Positions 49,270 to 58,763 of a stretch of DNA of 64,000 bases are shown here, in pieces (within the stretch, counting starts at the first letter, position 1; each line of letters opens with the position of its first letter). Source of the stretch: an uncultured Collinsella sp. Its GTDB lineage: Bacteria; Actinomycetota; Coriobacteriia; Coriobacteriales; Coriobacteriaceae. The notes below the pieces were generated by a model. That model searched no databases. It saw only the letters and a program-made list of their open reading frames with translations, and was not told the origin of the DNA. The position numbers and the translations under genes were made by a program. The DNA lies in NCBI GenBank assembly GCA_937925715.1, contig CALAMG010000022.1, forward strand, positions 21,997-85,996, written 5' to 3'.

Positions 49270-50625
49270 ATGCTTCTGGTCGCTAACGGTTCCGTCTTTA
49301 CCCGCAATGCTCAGGCCCCGTTCATTCCAAACGGTGCGGTCGCCATTGACGGAGATACGATCGTCGAAGTGGGTCCCGAGTGCGAGCTCAAGGCCAAGTA
49401 CCCGGATGCCGAGTACGTCGATGCCCAGGGCAACCTCATCATGCCCGGACTCATCAACTGCCACACCCACATCTACTCGGGTCTGGCCCGCGGCCTTGCC
49501 ATTAAGGGTTGCAACCCCACCAACTTCCTGGAGAATCTTGAGCAGCAGTGGTGGAAGATCGACGACAACCTGACGCTCGACGGCACCAAGGCCAGCGCCT
49601 ATGCCACGATTCTTGACTCCATCCGCGATGGCGTCACCACGATCTTCGATCACCATGCGAGCTTCTGCGAGATCCCGGGAAGCCTCTTTACCATTAAGGA
49701 TGCAGCTCAGGAGCTGGGCATGCGTTCGTGCCTGTGCTACGAGGTCTCCGATCGCCGCGGCCAGGAAAAATGCAACCAGGCCATTGCCGAGAACGCCGAA
49801 TTTGCCCAGTGGGCCGCCAAGGAGCGTCGCGATAACGACAACCATATGATCGCCGCCATGTTTGGCGGACATGCCACCTTTACGCTGTCGGACGAGACCA
49901 TGGACAAGATGGCCGAGGCCAACAACGGCCTGACCGGTTTCCACATCCACGTGTGCGAGGGCATGAACGACGTGTGGGACTCCCGCCTCAACCGCGGCGG
50001 TATCAGCCCCGTCGAGCGCCTGCTGCAGCACAACCTGCTCGGTCCCGACACCATGCTCGGCCACTGCATCCACGTGACGCCCGCCGAGATGGATATCGTC
50101 AAGGAGTCCGGCACCTGGCTGGTCAACAACCCCGAATCCAATATGGGCAACGCCGTGGGCTGCGCCCCCGTGCTCGAGTTCTTCCGCCGCGGCATCCCCG
50201 TGTGCATGGGCACCGACGCCTACACCCACGATATGCTCGAGAGCCTTAAGGTCTTCCTGATCATTCAGCGCCACAACGCTGCCATGCCCAACGTGGGCTG
50301 GTGCGAGGCCATGACCATGCTGTTCGAGAATAACGCCAAGATGGCCAGCAAGTACTTCGATCGCAAGCTCGGTGTGCTTGAGCCCGGCGCTGCCGCCGAC
50401 GTCATCGTTATGGACTACAAGCCCTTTACGCCGCTGAGCGAGGAGAACATCGACGGCCACATGCTCTTTGGCATGATGGGCAAAAACTGCCGTACCACCA
50501 TCATCAACGGCCGCGTCCTGTACAAGGATCGCGAGTTCGTTGGCATTGATGAGGACAAGATCAACGCGTGGACCATGGCTGAGTCCAAGAAGCTCTGGAG
50601 CGCGCTTAACAATCGCACCTACTAA
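49270..50625 (+). CDS. ssnA: SsnA-type amidohydrolase (selenium/molybdenum hydroxylase cluster)
   Basis: The 451-residue metal-dependent hydrolase has the amidohydrolase signatures MPGLINCHTHIYSG (metal His pair), FHIHVCEG, GHCIHV and MGTDAYTHD (catalytic Asp). The pattern and the adjacency to ygfK and a Mo hydroxylase identify the SsnA branch; the related E. coli gene lies in the uric acid/purine degradation cluster. It probably opens or deaminates a purine-derived ring. Start at 49270 has GAAGGGAG about 7 bases upstream; an ATG 18 bases earlier overlaps that site. Confidence 0.88.
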   Translation: MLLVANGSVFTRNAQAPFIPNGAVAIDGDTIVEVGPECELKAKYPDAEYVDAQGNLIMPGLINCHTHIYSGLARGLAIKGCNPTNFLENLEQQWWKIDDNLTLDGTKASAYATILDSIRDGVTTIFDHHASFCEIPGSLFTIKDAAQELGMRSCLCYEVSDRRGQEKCNQAIAENAEFAQWAAKERRDNDNHMIAAMFGGHATFTLSDETMDKMAEANNGLTGFHIHVCEGMNDVWDSRLNRGGISPVERLLQHNLLGPDTMLGHCIHVTPAEMDIVKESGTWLVNNPESNMGNAVGCAPVLEFFRRGIPVCMGTDAYTHDMLESLKVFLIIQRHNAAMPNVGWCEAMTMLFENNAKMASKYFDRKLGVLEPGAAADVIVMDYKPFTPLSEENIDGHMLFGMMGKNCRTTIINGRVLYKDREFVGIDEDKINAWTMAESKKLWSALNNRTY

Positions 50626-50774
50626 TTCACAAGTAGATTCACGCGCGTCGGATGTTTCGCCGCATCTGACGCGCGTATAGGCGGCCTCCGCGGGGTCGCC
50701 GGCGCTGTGCTAGCGCTACACCGTATTTGCGCCCGCCGCGCGGTCTCGCCGGGCGTTACAGAGAGGAGCTCATT

Positions 50775-53774
50775 ATGAGCGACATCATGAGGCCGATCCC
50801 GTTTTCGCAGCTGATGAACTGGATCATCGAGGAGCACAAGACTCAGGGCGCCGTCTTTGGCGTGCGCAAGATGGTCACGACCAACCAGGAGGGCGCGCTT
50901 CCCATTTTTGACGAGCGCATCGAGACTCCGTTTGGCCCGGCCGCCGGCCCCAATACGCAGCTTGCCCAGAACATCGTGGCATCCTACGTGGCCGGTTCCC
51001 GCTTCTTTGAGCTCAAGACCGTTCAGGTTATGGACGGCGAGGAGCTCTCCAAGTGTGTGAACAAACCCTGCATCGTGGCGCAGGACGAGTGCTACAACTG
51101 CGAGTGGTCGACCGAGCTCGAGGTTCCGCAGGCTTTTGCTGAGTACGTGAAGGCTTGGTTCGCCTGCCACCTGATTGCCCGCGAGTACGGTCTGGGCAGC
51201 CCGGACGGCTTTGTCTTCAACATGTCCGTGGGTTATGACCTGGAAGGCATCAAGAGCCCCAAGGTCGACGCCTACATCGAGGGCATGAAAGACGCCAGCG
51301 GCTCCGAGGTTTGGAACGAGTGCCGCACGTGGGCGCTCGCTAACCTGGACAAGTTTGAGCATGTCGATGCTGCGTTTGTCGAGTCCATCCCGGCGCGCGT
51401 CTCCAACTCCATTACCGAGTCCACGCTGCACGGCTGCCCGCCCGCCGAGATCGAGCGCATCGCGACCTACCTCATCACCGAGAAGGGCCTCAACACCTAC
51501 ATCAAGTGCAACCCCACGCTGCTGGGCTATGAGTTTGCCCGCCAGCGCCTCAACGAGCTGGGCTTTGACTACATCGTCTTCGATGACACGCACTTCCGCG
51601 AGGACCTGCAGTGGGCCGATGCCGTGCCCATGTTCGAGCGCCTGATTGCCCTGTGCGCCGAGCGCGGTTTGGAGTTTGGCGTCAAGCTCACCAACACCTT
51701 CCCCGTCGATGTGACGAGGAACGAGCTGCCCTCCACCGAGATGTACATGTCGGGCCGTTCGCTGTTCTCGCTGACCATCGAGGCCGCCCGCCGCATTACC
51801 GAGCAGTTCGATGGCAAGCTGCGCATCAGCTACTCCGGCGGTGCTACGGTCTACAACATCCGCGCCCTGTACGATGCCGGCATTTGGCCCGTCACCCTGG
51901 CGACCGACGTGCTCAAGCCTGGTGGCTACGAGCGCTTTAGCCAGATGGCCGGCGAGTTTACCGATCTGGACGGCAAGCCGTTTGAGGGTGTCTCTCTCGA
52001 CGCCGTGACCGCGATCCAGGTCGATTCGCTTACCAACCCGCTCTATAAGAAGCCGCTGCGCCCGCTGCCCGATCGCAAGGTCGCCGGTAAGAGCCCGCTT
52101 TCCGACTGCTTTACCACGCCGTGCCGCACGAGCTGCCCCATCCAGCAGGATATTCCCGCCTATCTGGCGGCTGTTGACGAGGGTCGCTACGAGGACGCGC
52201 TCAACATTATCATCGAGCGCAACGCCCTGCCGTTCATTACCGGCACCATCTGCCCGCATCCCTGCGGCCGTGCCTGCGAGCGTGCGTTCTACGAGCCCGA
52301 GGGCGCCCAGATTCGCGCCAGCAAGCTCAAGGCCGCCCGCGAGGCCATGACCGCCGTGCTGCCCAAGCTGCGCGCCCAGGCCATCGCAAACGACGGCGAG
52401 CGCAACGTTGCCGTTATCGGCGGCGGCCCGGCCGGCCTGGCGACGGCGTTCTTCCTGACGCGTGCCGGCGTGCCCGTCACCATCTTCGAGGCCCGCGACT
52501 CTCTCGGCGGCGTGGTCCGTCACGTGATCCCCGAGTTCCGTATCGCCAGCGACGATATCTCCCACGATGCCGAGCTCTGCCTGGCCTTTGGCGCCAAGGT
52601 GCAGCTCAACGCTCGCGTTGATTCCATCGACGAACTCAAGGCTCAAGGCTTTACTGACGTGGTCGTGGCCACCGGTGCCTGGATGCCCGGCTCTGCGGGC
52701 TTGGGCGAGGGTGCCGAGCTCGATGTGCTGAAGTTCCTCGAGGCCGCCAAGAAGGGCGAGAAACTCGAACTGGGCGAGGACGTCGTGGTCATTGGCGCCG
52801 GCAACACCGCCATGGACGCGGCCCGCGTGGCCAAGCGCCTGGCCGGCGTGAAGAACGTGCGCCTGGTGTATCGCCGCACCAAGAAGCAGATGCCCGCCGA
52901 CGAGGAAGAGCTCGATCTTGCTCTTGCCGACGGCGTTGAGTTCTGCGAGCTGCTGGCGCCCAAGGCGCTCAACGGCTCCGTGCTGACCTGCGACGTTATG
53001 GAGCTCGGCGAGCCGGATGCAAGCGGCCGTCGCAGTCCCGTCGCCACGGGCGAGACCGTCGAGCTTTCCGCCACCACGGTGATCTGCGCCGTGGGCGAGG
53101 GCATCGATGCCAGCCTTTACGATGCCGCGGGCGTCGAGCACGACCGTCGCGGCCGTCTTGCCGCCACCTCCACCGGCGTTGAGGGCGTCTGGGCTGCGGG
53201 CGACTGCCGTCGCGGTCCTGCCACCGTGGTCGAGGCTATCGCCGACGCCGCGGAGGTCGCCCGTGCCATCGCCGGCGTGGACTTTAACAAGTACGCCGAC
53301 TGCAACGAGCAGGCCGGCCGCGAGGACACCTGCTACGAGCGCAAGGGGTCGCTGTGCCGCGACAAGCGCAACTGCACCAAGACCCGCTGCCTGGGCTGCG
53401 GCTCGGTGTGCGAGGTCTGCTGCGACGTGTGCCCCAACCGCGCCAACGTGGCAATTAAGGTGCCGGGCCTGGCCAAGCATCAGGTCGTCCATGTCGACGG
53501 CATGTGCAACGAGTGCGGTAACTGCGCCGTGTTCTGCCCCTACCAGGAGGGTCGTCCCTACAAGGACAAGCTCACCCTGTTCTGGAGCGAGCAGGACATG
53601 GAGAACTCCGAGAACGAGGGCTTCCTGGCCGTGGACGAGGACCACTTTAAGGTCCGCGTCGCCGGCACGGTCCGCACCGTCTCGGTCGATGCCGTCAACA
53701 CCGGTCTTCCCGAGGCCGTCCGCCTGACCATCAGGGCCGTGCGCGACAACTATTCGTACCTTCTTAAGAAATAG
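50775..53774 (+). CDS. ygfK: YgfK-type iron-sulfur flavoprotein (putative selenate reductase subunit family)
   Basis: The 999-residue protein has three parts: an N-terminal dihydroorotate-dehydrogenase-like TIM barrel (about 1-440: TPFGPAAGPNTQLAQNI), a GltD-like module with a cysteine cluster (CRTSCPIQQDIPAYL) and FAD/NAD loops (VAVIGGGPAGLATAF; VVIGAGNTAMDAARVAKRL), and C-terminal 4Fe-4S motifs (CLGCGSVCEVCCDVCPNR; CNECGNCAVFCPY). The family is named for a proposed selenate reductase role but is genetically linked to purine breakdown and probably moves electrons between NAD(P)H, flavin and Fe-S centres. AGAGGAG is about 7 bases upstream. Confidence 0.9.
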   Translation: MSDIMRPIPFSQLMNWIIEEHKTQGAVFGVRKMVTTNQEGALPIFDERIETPFGPAAGPNTQLAQNIVASYVAGSRFFELKTVQVMDGEELSKCVNKPCIVAQDECYNCEWSTELEVPQAFAEYVKAWFACHLIAREYGLGSPDGFVFNMSVGYDLEGIKSPKVDAYIEGMKDASGSEVWNECRTWALANLDKFEHVDAAFVESIPARVSNSITESTLHGCPPAEIERIATYLITEKGLNTYIKCNPTLLGYEFARQRLNELGFDYIVFDDTHFREDLQWADAVPMFERLIALCAERGLEFGVKLTNTFPVDVTRNELPSTEMYMSGRSLFSLTIEAARRITEQFDGKLRISYSGGATVYNIRALYDAGIWPVTLATDVLKPGGYERFSQMAGEFTDLDGKPFEGVSLDAVTAIQVDSLTNPLYKKPLRPLPDRKVAGKSPLSDCFTTPCRTSCPIQQDIPAYLAAVDEGRYEDALNIIIERNALPFITGTICPHPCGRACERAFYEPEGAQIRASKLKAAREAMTAVLPKLRAQAIANDGERNVAVIGGGPAGLATAFFLTRAGVPVTIFEARDSLGGVVRHVIPEFRIASDDISHDAELCLAFGAKVQLNARVDSIDELKAQGFTDVVVATGAWMPGSAGLGEGAELDVLKFLEAAKKGEKLELGEDVVVIGAGNTAMDAARVAKRLAGVKNVRLVYRRTKKQMPADEEELDLALADGVEFCELLAPKALNGSVLTCDVMELGEPDASGRRSPVATGETVELSATTVICAVGEGIDASLYDAAGVEHDRRGRLAATSTGVEGVWAAGDCRRGPATVVEAIADAAEVARAIAGVDFNKYADCNEQAGREDTCYERKGSLCRDKRNCTKTRCLGCGSVCEVCCDVCPNRANVAIKVPGLAKHQVVHVDGMCNECGNCAVFCPYQEGRPYKDKLTLFWSEQDMENSENEGFLAVDEDHFKVRVAGTVRTVSVDAVNTGLPEAVRLTIRAVRDNYSYLLKK

Positions 53775-53785
53775 GCGAGTCTCTT

Positions 53786-54265
53786 ATGGCCAAATCCATT
53801 CAACATAACGTGGCCTACGTTGCCTGCGGAAGTGGTTGCGCTTCCGCAGGCGGCGACGCCCGCTGCAGCGAAGGCTGCATTGGCTGTGGCGCCTGCGTCA
53901 CGGCCTGCCCCCACGGCGCCATTGCGCTGGTCGATGGCATCGCCCGCGTGGATCGCTCCAAGTGCACGGGCTGTGGCCTGTGCGGTATGGCGTGCCCGCA
54001 GCGCGTGATTGCCTTCGTTCTCGGCTACCAGAACATTCTGGTGCGCTGCAACAACACCGATAAGGGCGCCATCGCTCGCAAGATCTGCGACACGAGCTGC
54101 ATCGGTTGCGGCATGTGCGCTAAAAAGTGCCCTGCCGGCGCTATCCGCATCGAGGACAACTGCGCTCATATCGACGGCGTGGACTGCCTGTCGTGCGGCA
54201 TGTGCGCCGTCGTCTGCCCGCATGGCGCCATCCACGACCGCACCGGCATCGCCGCCGGCGTGTAG
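53786..54265 (+). CDS. Polyferredoxin with four 4Fe-4S motifs
   Basis: The 159-residue protein has four cysteine sets: CIGCGACVTACP, CTGCGLCGMACP, CIGCGMCAKKCP and CLSCGMCAVVCP, and resembles the ferredoxin part of RnfB. No membrane segment or signal is visible. It starts 11 bases after ygfK and ends 12 bases before the hydroxylase gene, so it likely carries electrons between them in the cytoplasm. The Cys-rich N-terminus (CGSGCASAGGDARCSEG) has extra cysteines of unknown use. Confidence 0.88.
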   Translation: MAKSIQHNVAYVACGSGCASAGGDARCSEGCIGCGACVTACPHGAIALVDGIARVDRSKCTGCGLCGMACPQRVIAFVLGYQNILVRCNNTDKGAIARKICDTSCIGCGMCAKKCPAGAIRIEDNCAHIDGVDCLSCGMCAVVCPHGAIHDRTGIAAGV

Positions 54266-54277
54266 AAGGGAATCACC

Positions 54278-57055
54278 ATGGCACAGGAATTCACTTTTAC
54301 CGTTAACGGCGTCGAGCGCACGACGACCCAAAACAAACCGCTGCTGCGCTACCTGCGCGACGACCTGCACATTCACTCCGCCAAGGACGGCTGCTCCGAG
54401 GGCGCCTGCGGTACCTGCACCATCCATGTGGACGGTGCGGCTGTCAAGGCGTGCGTGCTGACCACCGCTCTTGCCGCCGGTCGCAACATCGTGACCGTCG
54501 AGGGCCTGCCCGAGGACGTGCGCGAGGCCTTTGTGTACGCCTTTGGCGCCGTGGGCGCCGTGCAGTGCGGGTTTTGCATTCCCGGCATGGTCATGGCGGG
54601 TGCAGCGCTCATCGCCGAGGACCCCGAGCCCACCGAGGAGCAGATCAAGTACGCCATTCGCGGTAACGTGTGCCGCTGCACCGGCTACAAAAAGATTATC
54701 GAGGGCATCTCGCTGGCCGCTGCGGTGCTCCGCGGCGAAAAGCAGATTGACGAGGACCTGGAGCGCGGCGACGACTACGGCGTGGGCAAGCGCGCCTTCC
54801 GTATCGACGTGCGCAAGAAGGTGCTCGGCGAGGGCAAGTATCCCGACGACATCGACGAGCTTGATCAGCCGGGCCTGACCTATGCCAGCGCCGTGCGCTC
54901 CAAGTATCCGCGCGCCCGCGTGCTCTCCATCGACACCTCCAAGGCCGAGGCCCTGCCCGGTGTGGTGGGCATCCTGCGCGCCGAGGACGTGCCGGTCAAC
55001 CAGGTCGGCCACCTTATCCAGGACTGGGATGTCATGATCGCCCAGGGCGATATCACCCGCTGCGTGGGCGATGCCATCGTGCTGGTGGTCGCCGAGGACG
55101 AGGCGACGCTCGAGAAGGCCAAGAAGCTCGTAAAGATTGACTACGAGCCGCTGGAGCCCGTGCGCAACATTGTCGAGGCCAGGGCCGCCGACGCTCCGCG
55201 CCTGCATGACAGCTTCTTTGCCTTTGGCAACACGGTGGAGCTCAAGGACAACGTGTGCCAGAGCCGCCATGTGACGCGCGGCGACGCCGCCAAGGCGCTG
55301 GCCGAAAGCGCGTTCACCGTGACGCAGCGCTTTACCACGCCCTTTACCGAGCATGCCTTCTTGGAGCCCGAGTGTGCCGTTGCCTTCCCGTACAAGAACG
55401 GCGTCAAGGTGCAGTCGACCGACCAGGGTGCCTATGATACGCGCAAAGAGTGTGCCCACATGTTTGGCTGGGATAGCGAACCCGAGCGCGTGGTTGTAGA
55501 GACCATGCTCGTGGGTGGCGGCTTTGGCGGCAAGGAGGACGTGTCCATCCAGCACCTGGCCGCGCTCGCCGCCTATAAGTTCCAACGTCCTGTGAAGTGT
55601 AAGCTCACGCGTGCCGAGTCGCTCGCTTTCCATCCCAAGCGCCATGCCATGGACGGCACCTTTACGCTGGGCTGCGACGCCGAGGGCAACTTTACCGGTC
55701 TGGACTGCGAGATCAACTTTGACACCGGCGCCTACGCGTCGCTGTGCGGCCCGGTGCTCGAGCGCGCCTGTACGCATGCCGTCGGCCCCTACAAGTACCA
55801 GAACACCGACATTCGCGGTTTTGGCTACTACACCAACAACCCGCCCGCCGGCGCGTATCGCGGCTTTGGCGTTTGCCAGTCCGAGTTTGCGCTCGAGAGC
55901 CTGATCGACCTGCTTGCCGAGAAGGTCGGGCTGGATCCGTGGGAGATTCGCTACCGTAATGCCATCGAGCCGGGCGAGGTTTTGCCTAACGGCCAGATTG
56001 CCGACTGCTCCACGGCGCTGAAGGAGACACTGCTCGAGGTCAAGGATGCCTACTATGCGCATCCCGGACACGCCGGTATCGCCTGCGCCATGAAGAACGC
56101 TGGCGTGGGCGTTGGCCTGCCCGATGCCGGCCGCTGCAAGATTCGTGTCGAGAACGGCGTGGCCGTGGTCTATGCCGCCACGTCCGACATCGGCCAGGGC
56201 TGCAACACCGTTTTTTTGCAGGACGTTGCCGAAGCATGCGGTCTGCCGCTTCACTGTATTGCCAACGGCGAGTGCTCTACCGAGAACGCTCCCGACTCCG
56301 GTACCACGTCTGGCTCGCGTCAGACGGTCGTGACCGGCGAGGCCGTGCGCGGCGCCGCCTTCCTGCTGCGCGATGCCATGCTTGACATCGAGGCCGGCAA
56401 GCCTGCGCCCGCCGCTCCCGTGAGCGCACATGGCGACGGCATCAAGATCGAGTACGACGACGGTCGCGCCTATCAGCTGCATGCGCAGGAGCTCGTCGCC
56501 GGCCAGGGTATGCATCCTCAGGATCCCGCGGCCGCCATCAAGGCGCTCGAAGGATGCGAGTTTGGCTACGTGTATCTGGAGCCGACCGACAAGCTGGGCG
56601 CCGACGTTCCCAACCCCAAGAGCCACATCTGCTACGGCTTTGCCACGCATGTGGTCATTCTGGATGATGACGGTCGCGTGAGCGAGGTCTATGCCGCGCA
56701 CGATTCCGGCAAGGTGGTCAACCCCATCTCCATCCAGGGTCAGATTGAAGGCGGTGTGCTCATGGGCATGGGTTACGCACTTACCGAGGACTGGCCGCTC
56801 AAGGACTGCGTACCCCAGGCAAGGTACGGTACGCTCGGGTTGTTCCGTGCGCCCGAGATTCCGGATATCCATGCCATCTACGTGGAGAAGGACGAGCTGC
56901 TGCCCGTGGCATACGGCGGCAAGGGCATCGGCGAGATCGCAACGATTCCCACGGCGCCCGCCGTGCAGAACGCCTACCGCGCGTTTGACGGCAAGCTGCG
57001 TCCGGATCTGCCCATGGTGGATACGCCGTACAGCCGCGTCCGCAACCGCGGGTAG
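54278..57055 (+). CDS. Selenium-dependent xanthine dehydrogenase-like molybdenum hydroxylase (2Fe-2S/Mo fusion)
   Basis: The 925-residue protein has an N-terminal 2Fe-2S ferredoxin domain (KDGCSEGACGTC, residues about 36-47), the second 2Fe-2S domain (CGFCIPGMV, about 101; CRCTGYKK, about 132), then the molybdopterin-binding domains (GGFGGKEDVSIQ, GAYRGFGVCQSE, TSGSRQTVVTGEAV) ending with GKGIGEIATIP, whose Glu is the catalytic base. There is no FAD domain. The cluster context (ssnA, ygfK, NCS2) identifies the selenium-dependent group that hydroxylates xanthine, hypoxanthine or another purine; the labile Se ligand is inferred. A terminator follows. Confidence 0.88.
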   Translation: MAQEFTFTVNGVERTTTQNKPLLRYLRDDLHIHSAKDGCSEGACGTCTIHVDGAAVKACVLTTALAAGRNIVTVEGLPEDVREAFVYAFGAVGAVQCGFCIPGMVMAGAALIAEDPEPTEEQIKYAIRGNVCRCTGYKKIIEGISLAAAVLRGEKQIDEDLERGDDYGVGKRAFRIDVRKKVLGEGKYPDDIDELDQPGLTYASAVRSKYPRARVLSIDTSKAEALPGVVGILRAEDVPVNQVGHLIQDWDVMIAQGDITRCVGDAIVLVVAEDEATLEKAKKLVKIDYEPLEPVRNIVEARAADAPRLHDSFFAFGNTVELKDNVCQSRHVTRGDAAKALAESAFTVTQRFTTPFTEHAFLEPECAVAFPYKNGVKVQSTDQGAYDTRKECAHMFGWDSEPERVVVETMLVGGGFGGKEDVSIQHLAALAAYKFQRPVKCKLTRAESLAFHPKRHAMDGTFTLGCDAEGNFTGLDCEINFDTGAYASLCGPVLERACTHAVGPYKYQNTDIRGFGYYTNNPPAGAYRGFGVCQSEFALESLIDLLAEKVGLDPWEIRYRNAIEPGEVLPNGQIADCSTALKETLLEVKDAYYAHPGHAGIACAMKNAGVGVGLPDAGRCKIRVENGVAVVYAATSDIGQGCNTVFLQDVAEACGLPLHCIANGECSTENAPDSGTTSGSRQTVVTGEAVRGAAFLLRDAMLDIEAGKPAPAAPVSAHGDGIKIEYDDGRAYQLHAQELVAGQGMHPQDPAAAIKALEGCEFGYVYLEPTDKLGADVPNPKSHICYGFATHVVILDDDGRVSEVYAAHDSGKVVNPISIQGQIEGGVLMGMGYALTEDWPLKDCVPQARYGTLGLFRAPEIPDIHAIYVEKDELLPVAYGGKGIGEIATIPTAPAVQNAYRAFDGKLRPDLPMVDTPYSRVRNRG

Positions 57056-57118
57056 GGCACGGGCGGTATTGCTAACGGGCCGTTTGCGCTCAACATCAAC
57101 TACATACGCTGCGCCTTT

Positions 57119-57150
57119 GGCCCCGACTCCATCGCGAGCCGGGGCCTTTT
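57119..57150 (+). terminator. Intrinsic terminator after the molybdenum hydroxylase gene
   Basis: GGCCCCG (57119-57125) pairs with CGGGGCC (57140-57146), then TTTT. It ends the purine module; the hairpin array starts 20 bases later. Confidence 0.85.
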
Positions 57151-57170
57151 GTTTGGAGCGCCTCCGCATG

Positions 57171-57440
57171 CGGAAACTGTGTCCCGGAATTCGGCTCCAG
57201 AATGGGATGCACTTTCCGGAACAGCAGGAAACCGGAAACTGCGTCCCAGTTTGAGCGTCTATTCCGGGATGCAGTTTCCGCTGGGCGCTTCAACCGGAAA
57301 GTCTGTCCCGTTCTAGGCCTTGATTCCGGGACACGGTTTCCGCTAGGCATGCCATCTGGAAAGTACATCCCGTTTTGAGCGCTCAATTTGGGACATGGTT
57401 TCCACGGGTGCTGCCAACCGGAAAGTGTGTCCCAGTTTGG
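57171..57440. repeat. 62 bp hairpin array 1 (four units and a half)
   Basis: Units start at 57171, 57233, 57295, 57357 and 57419, exactly 62 bp apart. Each unit is a 49-nt imperfect palindrome: an arm like CGGAAACTGYGTCCC, an 18-20 nt loop, and the complementary arm GGGAYGCAGTTTCCG; a 13-nt linker follows. The fifth unit stops after its left arm. It occupies the gap between the terminator of the Mo hydroxylase gene and the end of the minus-strand gene at 57470. Confidence 0.9.
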
Positions 57441-57469
57441 TGGGCAGGCGGGCATAAGCTCAGCAGCCC

Positions 57470-58468
57470 CTACAGCTCAATATCGTTGAGCCATGTCGGC
57501 AGCGCGGTCTGCCGGATGCCTGCCGTCTGCAGCTTTTTGGCGAGCATTCCTGTCGAGCGGACCTCGTTCATGGTAAAGCGCAGCAGAGGGTGGCCGTAGA
57601 GCGATAGGTGCGCTTCGCGCTGTCGTTCGGCAACGAGCGCCTCGGCGGTGGTGCGTCCGGCCAGCATGGTCTGGTCGGTATATTTGATGAGCCCGTCGAG
57701 CTCGCCCAGCGTGAGTTCCCGCGCCTGGCGCTCCCAGGCAAAGTCCGTTCGTATAGGCTTGGCCGAATCGAAGGGGTCCGTCAGCTCGTATTGAAGCCAG
57801 TCGGGCGCAAAGCCCGTCTCGATCATGACGGCTCGGGCGACCGATTCCCCGCCGCTCTCGGCGCGGGCGTCGGCATATCGAAGCGTTGTGAGGGCGGTGC
57901 GAATCGCGCGACCATTGCGGGCAGTCGCTCGTTGCTCAACGGCCTCCATTAGCTGTTCCCGCGCAAGGTCGAGCTTTAAGATCGCCGAATCGGCAATGGG
58001 CATGCCGTCGGCAAAACCAGTCTGCAGCAGGCAATCTGTGACCGTTTGGATGGGCGGCGTTACCGATATGCCGGCTCTGCGTATTGCTCCGGCCGGCTCA
58101 ATCTGGTGCCGCTGAATATGTGCGCCCGGACGAGCCGACGGCTTTGTCGAGCTGCAAACATGCACGACATTCAGGTGTCGCCACGAGACCTCGAGCCCCA
58201 GCAGGCAAGCTGCCGAAAACGAGCAGAACGTCCAATCGGGGTGGACGATCGCAAGGGCGCGGATAATCTCGCAATGGCGTTGCGCTCGGTTGAGTTCATC
58301 CCAGCGCGTTTTTCGCGCAAACAACCCCGGCATGGGCGAGACAACCGTGCCGCCGGTGCGCCGAAGGAGCGCTTTTCGGATCGCCGTGCTCGGGGGAATC
58401 AGGCAGCGCCCCTCTTGTTCGGCTTGGTTCAACAGCTGGTCGATGAGTTGGTCATTGCAATGGGTCAT
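57470..58468 (-). CDS. AbiEi-like winged-helix protein with DUF559/PD-(D/E)xK-like C-terminus
   Basis: The 332-residue protein has an N-terminal region like the type IV antitoxin AbiEi/wHTH family found in actinobacteria (segments about 30-170: SPMPGLFARK, LNRAQRHCEIIRALAIVHP) and a C-terminal part with DFAWERQ and GELDGLIKY (about 245-275), the spacing of Asp and Glu seen in Vsr/DUF559-type endonuclease folds. The catalytic Lys is not certain. AAAGGAGG 9 bases upstream supports the start. No toxin partner such as AbiEii is adjacent. Tandem 11 bp repeats lie just upstream and hairpin arrays lie on both sides. Function unproven; defence or gene-silencing is only an inference. Confidence 0.6.
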   Translation of the reverse strand: MTHCNDQLIDQLLNQAEQEGRCLIPPSTAIRKALLRRTGGTVVSPMPGLFARKTRWDELNRAQRHCEIIRALAIVHPDWTFCSFSAACLLGLEVSWRHLNVVHVCSSTKPSARPGAHIQRHQIEPAGAIRRAGISVTPPIQTVTDCLLQTGFADGMPIADSAILKLDLAREQLMEAVEQRATARNGRAIRTALTTLRYADARAESGGESVARAVMIETGFAPDWLQYELTDPFDSAKPIRTDFAWERQARELTLGELDGLIKYTDQTMLAGRTTAEALVAERQREAHLSLYGHPLLRFTMNEVRSTGMLAKKLQTAGIRQTALPTWLNDIEL

Positions 58469-58522
58469 GAGCTACCGCCTCCTTTTGGGTAGCAAAAACG
58501 TATCAGCTGGAACTTGCCGCTC

Positions 58523-58555
58523 AGCTGACCAAAAGCTGACCAAAATCTAACCATG
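58523..58555. repeat. Tandem 11 bp repeats upstream of the AbiEi-like gene
   Basis: AGCTGACCAAA occurs twice head to tail (58523-58533, 58534-58544) and a third, degraded copy ATCTAACCATG follows. The 11 bp spacing puts them on one face of the helix, 55-90 bp before the minus-strand start, suggesting a binding site of the gene product or another regulator. Confidence 0.5.
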
Positions 58556-58763
58556 CAGGTAGATGGCCTGTTTTCGGCGACATTTTTACATCCGAATCGG
58601 TGGGCGGTAATCGGCGACCTTGAACGGTAGCGAGTTATGAAGACTGGGTAAGTTTCGAGACGTGTACTTTTTAGAAAAAGAGCATTCTATCTGCTGTTTT
58701 GTGTTTCTGGATCGCATATTTGAAGGCATGTGATAAGGGCGGAGGATCATCGTCTTGTACCTG
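58556..58763. other. Gene-free stretch before array 2
   Basis: About 200 bases of mixed composition, AT-richer than average near 58670-58720. No open frame with gene-like composition, promoter or repeat could be supported. Confidence 0.4.

Noticed and set aside
50622..57169. Two frames of over 1000 codons on the minus strand opposite ygfK and the Mo hydroxylase
   Set aside because: They mirror strongly conserved genes with all cofactor motifs on the plus strand.
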